Source: Aeromicrobium flavum (GTDB lineage: Bacteria; Actinomycetota; Actinomycetes; Propionibacteriales; Nocardioidaceae). Taken from it: a DNA stretch of 64,000 nt. The notes beneath the pieces were generated by a model, which did not search any database, had not been told where the DNA came from, and saw only the letters and a program-made list of their open reading frames with translations. The DNA is taken from contig NZ_BJZQ01000006.1 in NCBI RefSeq assembly GCF_007992115.1, positions 1-64,000 on the forward strand, read 5' to 3'. Position numbers and translations under genes: made by a program. Below are positions 59,589 to 64,000 of this stretch, piece by piece (position 1 is the first letter of the stretch; every line of letters begins with the position of its first letter).

Positions 59589-60553
59589 TACCGGCGGCCG
59601 GGTTCCCAGGTGGACCACCACGCCGGCGCCTCCAAGGTCCACCGACGAGGAGCCACGGACCTCGCGGCTCGCTGACGGGCCCGCTCGATGCGCCCCACCA
59701 GGCCCCACCGATCCACATGATCCGCGGCGGTGAAGCGTGCCACGGTGAGGCCGGCGTGCTCGAACTCCTCCTCGCGCTCGTTGTCCTCGCGGTGCTGCCC
59801 GATCAGTCGGTGCTGGGCGCCGTCCGACTCCAGGACCAGGCCGGTCGAGGGGTCCAGCAGGTCGGCGATGCCGAGCAGATGATCGAACCGATCGAAGACC
59901 GGAACGTTCACCAGCAGCTCGCGCAGGCCCACGTCACGCACCGCGCGAAGCCGTAGCCTCGTCTCCCACGGACTCGCCGATCGCTCGTGCGCCAGCACCA
60001 GCGCCTCGGTCGCTCGGACGATTCCCCGGACCTTGTGATGGGACCTGACGACCCGCTCGATCGCCGCGAGGCTCGTCCTGCCTCCCGGGGTGAGCTTGCT
60101 GGAGGTCATGTCGGCGACGACGACGGCGTCCTCCAGCCCTCGTGCCATCCTCATCTCGTCGAATCCGGCTCGGGCAATCGTCGCGAACCTCACTCCACCG
60201 ACCTCGACGAGCTCGTCGTCGTGCACCAATCCCTGGAACGGCTTGATCGTCGGCCGGGGGCGCAGCCGCGATCCCGGCAGGCAGTGGACGAGCGCCCGCG
60301 GTCCGTACGTCTTCCCGTCGAAGAACGGGACACCGTGACAGAGCAGGGCCGCCCAACCGCCGAGAGCGCCCTGGTCGCCCATCGCGGCGATGGCGGTGGC
60401 CACGGTCGGGAGGTCGGGCTCGTCCAGGAGGTACGCCGGGACGTGGATCCCGCGTGCGGTCGTCACCCAGTCAGCACGGTTCAGCTGACGCTTGCGGTCG
60501 AGTCCGATCTCCCGGAGGTGACGGGTGCGCAGGCCGGCGCGGGTGGGATCCAT
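59582..60553 (-). CDS. DUF559/Vsr-like endonuclease-fold protein
   Basis: A protein of 323 residues. The N-terminal part (about 1-190) resembles the winged-helix and antitoxin-like region found in actinobacterial AbiEi/DUF559 proteins (LGGWAALLCHGVPFF, ALVHCLPGSRLRPRP, FATIARAGFDEMRM). The C-terminal part has a PD-(D/E)xK-like core, IADLLDPSTGLVLESDGAQH followed by HREDNEREEEFEHAGLTVARF, as in DUF559 and Vsr nucleases. Many copies of such genes occur per genome in this group with unknown role. Its stop lies inside palindromic repeat copy 2. Confidence 0.75.
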   Translation of the reverse strand: MDPTRAGLRTRHLREIGLDRKRQLNRADWVTTARGIHVPAYLLDEPDLPTVATAIAAMGDQGALGGWAALLCHGVPFFDGKTYGPRALVHCLPGSRLRPRPTIKPFQGLVHDDELVEVGGVRFATIARAGFDEMRMARGLEDAVVVADMTSSKLTPGGRTSLAAIERVVRSHHKVRGIVRATEALVLAHERSASPWETRLRLRAVRDVGLRELLVNVPVFDRFDHLLGIADLLDPSTGLVLESDGAQHRLIGQHREDNEREEEFEHAGLTVARFTAADHVDRWGLVGRIERARQRAARSVAPRRWTLEAPAWWSTWEPGRRYR

Positions 60554-60605
60554 CCCCGCAGTCTCGGCGCGGAAGCGGTGACGAGGCCCGCTCGTCCACA
60601 GCCAC

Positions 60606-60672
60606 CCCGCTGAGTTGCACGTTCGGCCACTCCAACACGGCGTGTCGCTGGCCGAACGTGCAACTCAGCGGG
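60606..60672. repeat. palindromic repeat family, copy 3 (perfect, inverted core)
   Basis: Arms of 24 bases (60606-60629 and 60649-60672) are perfect reverse complements around a 19-base centre. The centre reads CGGCGTGTCG, the reverse complement of CGACACGCCG in copies 1 and 2, so this copy is inverted relative to them. It starts two bases past the stop of the ferritin-like gene. Confidence 0.88.
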
Positions 60673-60674
60673 TC

Positions 60675-61373
60675 CTAGGCGTCGAGGCCGAGGCGGGCCA
60701 TTCGCTGGGCGTGCGCCTCGGTGATCCGGGCGAACATCCGCCCGATCGACGCGAGGTCGAAGCCGCCCGGCCGGTCGGCGGCCCCGACGACCACGGCCGT
60801 CAGCACGTCGCGCTCGGCGACGACCATCTGCGCCTGGCTGAGCGCCTCGCCCATCAGCCGCCGGCCCCACAGGGCGAGGCGGCCGCCCACGCGCGGGTCG
60901 GCGGCGATCGCCTCGCGGACCTGGTCGACCACGAACTCGCTGTTGCCGGTCTGGCTCATCGTCTCGAGCACCAGCTGGCGGGTGTCGGCGTCGAGGAACG
61001 CCGCGATCTCGCGGTAGAAGTCGGCCGCCAGGCCGTCGCCCACGTAGGCCTTCAGCAGCCCCTCGAGCCAGTTCGACGGCTCGGTCTTGCCGTGGAACCG
61101 CGCGAACGTCGACCGGAACGACTCCATGACGACGTAGGGGTCCTCCCCCAGCTCGACCAGGCGGTCGCGCAGCTGCACGAAGTGGCTCCACTCGGCCGCC
61201 GCCATCGTCAGCAGCGACACCTTCGTGGAGAGGTCGGGAGCGTCCTGCGAATCCTGGTTGAGCTGCTCGACGGCGCTCAGCTCGCCGTAGCTCAGCAGCC
61301 CCAGCAACTCGACCACGCCCGCCCGGTAGTCGGGATCGTCCAGGGGTCCGCCGGTGGTCGAGTCGGTGGTCAT
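60675..61373 (-). CDS. ferritin-like (MiaE-type) protein
   Basis: A protein of 232 residues, all helical, of the ferritin-like/tRNA-hydroxylase-like group. Metal-ligand candidates are Glu in SYGELSAVEQL, ExxH in AAAEWSHFVQL, Glu and Asp in GLAADFYREIAAF, and ARITEAHAQRMARL near the end. The position corresponds to Rv3210c, next to the rhlE helicase gene. The actual substrate is unknown. The start follows TACAGT at seven bases. The gene is divergent from the DEAD-box helicase. Confidence 0.83.
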   Translation of the reverse strand: MTTDSTTGGPLDDPDYRAGVVELLGLLSYGELSAVEQLNQDSQDAPDLSTKVSLLTMAAAEWSHFVQLRDRLVELGEDPYVVMESFRSTFARFHGKTEPSNWLEGLLKAYVGDGLAADFYREIAAFLDADTRQLVLETMSQTGNSEFVVDQVREAIAADPRVGGRLALWGRRLMGEALSQAQMVVAERDVLTAVVVGAADRPGGFDLASIGRMFARITEAHAQRMARLGLDA

Positions 61374-61420
61374 GGACGGGACTGTAGCGCGGCGATCCCC
61401 CGGGGCGAGGCCCGGAGCGA

Positions 61421-61460
61421 TAGACTGAGGGGGTATTCGCCGATCCTGTCCCACAGGATC
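61421..61460 (+). promoter_or_regulatory. promoter and leader hairpin of the DEAD-box helicase gene
   Basis: A TAGACT -10 box at 61421-61426 gives a leader of about 85 bases. The leader contains a perfect hairpin, GATCCTGT (61442-61449) and ACAGGATC (61453-61460), around CCC. Long structured leaders are known for bacterial RNA-helicase genes involved in cold response; any thermosensor role here is inference. Confidence 0.4.
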
Positions 61461-61517
61461 CCAGCCATTTCCGAGATCCGCTGACAGTAGATCGCACACA
61501 GAAACCAGAGCAGACCC

Positions 61518-62999
61518 CTGACTACCTTCACCGAACTGGGCGTCATGCCCGAGATCGCCGACGCCCTCGCCGACAAGGGCATCCTCGAGGCCTTCCCCAT
61601 CCAGGAGATGACCCTCTCGGTCGCCCTGATGGGCACCGACCTCATCGGCCAGGCGCGCACCGGCACCGGCAAGACGCTGGCGTTCTCCATCCCGGTCATC
61701 CAGCGCACGGTCGCCCCGCACGACCCCGACTACGACCAGCTGGCCGCGCCCGGCAAGCCGCAGGCGCTCATCGTGGCCCCCACGCGTGAGCTGGCGATCC
61801 AGGTCGCCGGCGACGTCGCCACCGCCTCCAAGAACCGCGGCACGCGCAACCTGACGATCTACGGCGGCGTGCCCTACGAGCCGCAGCTCGAGGCGCTGGA
61901 GTCGGGTGTCGACATCGTCGTCGGCACGCCCGGCCGCATCCTCGACCTCGTCAACCGCGGCGCCCTCGACATCAGCCACGTCAAGTCGCTCGTCCTGGAC
62001 GAGGCCGACGAGATGCTCGACCTGGGCTTCCTGCCCGACGTCGAGTCGATCCTCGCCCGCACGCCTGAGACGCGCCAGACGATGCTGTTCAGCGCCACCA
62101 TGCCGTCGTCGATCGTGACGCTGGCGCGCAAGCACATGCACCACCCGATGAACATCCGGGCGGAGTCGGCCGAGTCCGGCCAGATGGTGCCGGCCACGAG
62201 CCAGTTCGTCTGGCAGGCGCACGACATGGACAAGCCCGAGGTCGTCGCCCGCATCCTGCAGGCCGACGACGTCGAGCGCGTCGTCATCTTCACCCGCACC
62301 AAGCGCCAGGCGCAGCGGGTGGCCGACGACCTGGCCGACCGTGGCTTCCCGGCCTCGCCGCTGCACGGCGACATGGCCCAGAAGGCCCGTGAGAAGGCGC
62401 TCGACGGCTTCCGCGAGGGCAAGGTCAGCATCCTGGTCGCCACCGACGTGGCCGCCCGCGGCATCGACGTGGCCAACATCAGCCACGTCATCAACTACAC
62501 GTGCCCCGAGGACGACAAGACCTACGTGCACCGCATCGGCCGCACGGGCCGCGCCGGCGCGTCGGGCATCGCCGTCACGTTCGTCGACTGGGCCGACCTG
62601 CAGCGCTGGAAGCTGATCAACAAGGCGCTCGACCTGCCCTACGACGAGCCGCGCGAGACGTACTCGACGTCCGACCACCTGTTCCAGGACATGGGCATCG
62701 ACCGCAACGTCAAGGGTCGCCTCAAGCCGCCCGCCCCGAAGGAGCCGCGCTCCGAGGGTGGTCGCGACGGGGGCCGCCGCGACGGCCAGCGTCGTGACGG
62801 CCAGGGCGGCGGACGCAACCGCACCCGCTCCGGCGGCTCGACGGGGTCCTCGGCCCCGAGCGAGAAGCAGACCGAGCGCCGCTCGGAGTCCGCGTCGGCC
62901 GACCAGCCGCAGGGTGAGGGCCAGGCCCGTCGCCGGCGTCGCCGCCGCACCCGTGGCGGCCAGCCCGCCGAGGGCGCTTCGCAGCCCGCCGCCGACTGA
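61518..62999 (+). CDS. rhlE: DEAD-box ATP-dependent RNA helicase (RhlE-like)
   Basis: A protein of 493 residues if started at CTG 61518. Q motif: TTFTELGVMPEIADAL through EAFPIQ. Motif I QARTGTGKT, Ia PTRELAIQ, II LDEADEMLDLGF, III FSATMP, V ATDVAARGIDV and VI HRIGRTGRAG. The C-terminal 110 residues are an Arg/Gly-rich tail (GGRDGGRRDGQRRDGQGGG). The first ATG in frame (61545) would remove the Phe of the Q motif. Upstream of it only CTG 61518 is a usable start before a stop at 61488, so an unusual CTG start is likely. Conserved next to the ferritin-like gene, as Rv3211. Confidence 0.92.
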   Translation: MTTFTELGVMPEIADALADKGILEAFPIQEMTLSVALMGTDLIGQARTGTGKTLAFSIPVIQRTVAPHDPDYDQLAAPGKPQALIVAPTRELAIQVAGDVATASKNRGTRNLTIYGGVPYEPQLEALESGVDIVVGTPGRILDLVNRGALDISHVKSLVLDEADEMLDLGFLPDVESILARTPETRQTMLFSATMPSSIVTLARKHMHHPMNIRAESAESGQMVPATSQFVWQAHDMDKPEVVARILQADDVERVVIFTRTKRQAQRVADDLADRGFPASPLHGDMAQKAREKALDGFREGKVSILVATDVAARGIDVANISHVINYTCPEDDKTYVHRIGRTGRAGASGIAVTFVDWADLQRWKLINKALDLPYDEPRETYSTSDHLFQDMGIDRNVKGRLKPPAPKEPRSEGGRDGGRRDGQRRDGQGGGRNRTRSGGSTGSSAPSEKQTERRSESASADQPQGEGQARRRRRRRTRGGQPAEGASQPAAD

Positions 63000-63018
63000 G
63001 TCGGCTCACCGATCGAAG

Positions 63019-63056
63019 GATCCCCGGCGTCGTACCCAGGTACGTCGCCGGGGATC
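63019..63056. terminator. bidirectional hairpin terminator
   Basis: Arms 63019-63035 and 63040-63056 (GATCCCCGGCG...CGCCGGGGATC with one internal mismatch) around a four-base loop, followed by TTTC. It lies 20 bases after the helicase stop and eight bases before the end of the convergent L,D-transpeptidase gene, so it probably ends both transcripts. Confidence 0.75.
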
Positions 63057-63063
63057 TTTCGTC

Positions 63064-63750
63064 TCAGGCCGTGACGACCACGGTCGTGCCGTCGGGCGCC
63101 CAGTCCCACAGGTACTTCGCGTCCGACTTCTTCTGCCGGACGCACCCCGCTGACAGCGCCGTGCCGAGCTGATCGACCGTCTGCTCGGGCTTGCCGTTGG
63201 TGTAGACCGGGATCGAGTGGAACCCGATCGGCGCGCTGAAGCCGGTCGCGAAGCGCACGAAGTACTCCATCGAGCCGGTGTAGTCGAAGCTCGTGGCGTG
63301 CCGCTGGCGCGACTGCACGGCGTACGTGCCCGGCTGGAGGTTGTCGAAGCGGCTGCCCGACACGAGGTAGGTGCGATCGACGGTGCCGTCGGCCTCGATG
63401 AGCCACACCCGCTGGTCGGACTGGTCGAACACGATCCGCCGGCCCGTTCCGGAGCTCTTCGGCGGTGCGGGTGCGGCGGCCTTCGCCGTGGCAGCCGCCT
63501 TCCGCTTCGGCGCGGTCTCGACCGGTGGCGCCGGGGTGGGTGCCGTGGCCGCGGCGGTCACCGTGGGCAGCACGGCCGCGGCGACGGCCGCACCGGTACC
63601 GGCCTGCGCGGCCGAGGCGTCGCGCTCGGGCCACACGAACGAGGCCACGGCCACCGAGGCGGTCAGCACGACGGCACCGACCAGGGCGACGACCCGGGCC
63701 GGGCGCAGCCGGGGCGCGCTCGCAGGAGGGTTCGGGGGCGGGGAAGCCAT
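63064..63750 (-). CDS. L,D-transpeptidase family protein (YkuD-type)
   Basis: A protein of 228 residues. One N-terminal signal/anchor helix (ARVVALVGAVVLTASVAVAS) is followed by an Ala/Pro/Thr linker. The YkuD-like domain starts at RRIVFDQSDQRVWLI; the active-site region reads GFHSIPVYTNGKP to ALSAGCVRQ, with the catalytic Cys in GCVR. The usual SHGCxR has become SAGCVR, losing the His next to the Cys. Such enzymes cross-link peptidoglycan outside the membrane. ATG 63750 has GGAGG and a TACCGT box upstream; ATG 63843, overlapping the ParA stop, is the alternative. Confidence 0.85.
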   Translation of the reverse strand: MASPPPNPPASAPRLRPARVVALVGAVVLTASVAVASFVWPERDASAAQAGTGAAVAAAVLPTVTAAATAPTPAPPVETAPKRKAAATAKAAAPAPPKSSGTGRRIVFDQSDQRVWLIEADGTVDRTYLVSGSRFDNLQPGTYAVQSRQRHATSFDYTGSMEYFVRFATGFSAPIGFHSIPVYTNGKPEQTVDQLGTALSAGCVRQKKSDAKYLWDWAPDGTTVVVTA

Positions 63751-63839
63751 GTCCTCCACGGTAGGCGCCGTCCGGCGGCGATGGCCGACTCCTCGGCCCG
63801 TGCGCGCGGCGGATCCGGTCTCGCGCGGGTCGTCCGGGC

Positions 63840-64000
63840 TCATCGGCCTTCGGCCAGCACCCGGGCCACCGCGCGGTACGCCTCGGCGCCCTTGTGCGAG
63901 CCGGCCGTGCTGAGGATCGAGCGCCCGATCGCCGGCGCCTCGGCGAAGCGGATCGTCTTGGGGATGGGCGGGTCGACGACCTGGAGGTCGTAGGTCTCGC
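63840..64000 (-). CDS. ParA/Soj family ATPase, C-terminal end (partial)
   Basis: The gene runs off the right edge; only the last 52 codons are in the window. They read ETYDLQVVDPPIPKTIRFAE then APAIGRSILS and GAEAYRAVARVLAEGR, which matches the C-terminus of Soj/ParA proteins (DPPIPKS..RFAEAPAxGxSIL). In M. tuberculosis Rv3213c, a ParA-related gene, holds this position. Whether it has a ParB partner cannot be seen. Confidence 0.8.
   Translation of the reverse strand, partial: ETYDLQVVDPPIPKTIRFAEAPAIGRSILSTAGSHKGAEAYRAVARVLAEGR

Overview
The window is chromosomal DNA from a high-G+C actinobacterium. The genes have strongly GC-rich third codon positions and many GTG starts. Many start codons sit exactly one promoter spacer behind a TANNNT box, which suggests leaderless mRNAs. 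The marker genes are adnA/adnB, uvrD2 with an HRDC tail, a CGYC mycoredoxin, moeZ, the TetR/DUF3107 pair and DUF2342. Their order matches the block around Rv3193c-Rv3213c, plus Rv3227-Rv3228, of Mycobacterium tuberculosis as I remember it. The style of the sequence suggests Nocardioidaceae (Aeromicrobium or Nocardioides-like), but I cannot prove the genus.

Layout. 1-13 kb is housekeeping and general metabolism: a surface protein tail, DoxX, aroA-rsgA-hisN, a CBS protein, a PadR repressor, an ArfB-like rescue factor, cardiolipin synthase, a CAP protein, a VIT1-type transporter, acyl-CoA dehydrogenase, a Gfo/Idh/MocA oxidoreductase and a membrane-anchored lipase. 13.4-18.5 kb holds MarR, an AmiC/UrtA-like binding protein without a signal peptide, and a urease locus in the order ureD-ureG-ureF-ureC. 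The ureC gene has lost its first ~127 codons, and ureA and ureB are absent. 18.5-26.7 kb is an accessory, partly decayed segment. It starts with the headless half of an MMPL transporter fused directly to the broken ureC. It continues with TetR, a MarR fragment, a thioesterase-TetR pair divergent from a cytochrome P450, a ruined antitoxin/PIN-toxin pair and a tyrosine integrase beside an initiator tRNA-Met gene.

26.7-33.4 kb is central metabolism: a bifunctional proline-to-glutamate enzyme (putA) with a divergent LysR regulator, a PoxB-like pyruvate oxidase and a YbaK-type deacylase. 33.4-64 kb is the conserved actinobacterial block: UPF0182, PPA1309, PDZ/Lon-like protease, DUF2342 protease, NUDIX, M48, a zinc ribbon, an orphan E1/cyclodehydratase-like protein, ABC1 kinase, UvrD2, mycoredoxin, NudC, the AdnAB helicase-nuclease, an alkyltransferase-like protein, MoeZ, TetR, DUF3107, a ferritin-like protein, a DEAD-box helicase, an L,D-transpeptidase and the end of a ParA protein.

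The most unusual items are these. (i) A 1301-residue protein of unknown family (45718-49623, minus) is inserted in that conserved block; it has a serine-rich core, a glycine linker and a C-terminal domain with a plausible Cys-His-Asp triad. (ii) Three copies of a ~60-bp palindromic repeat lie within 3.5 kb, each just after a minus-strand stop codon. (iii) The ureC/MMPL junction. (iv) A cluster of DnaA-box-like sites lies upstream of a 52-residue zinc-ribbon gene. (v) Leaderless starts are widespread. Starts were chosen from Shine-Dalgarno sites, -10 spacing, gene overlaps and family N-termini; all family assignments are by reading, not database search.
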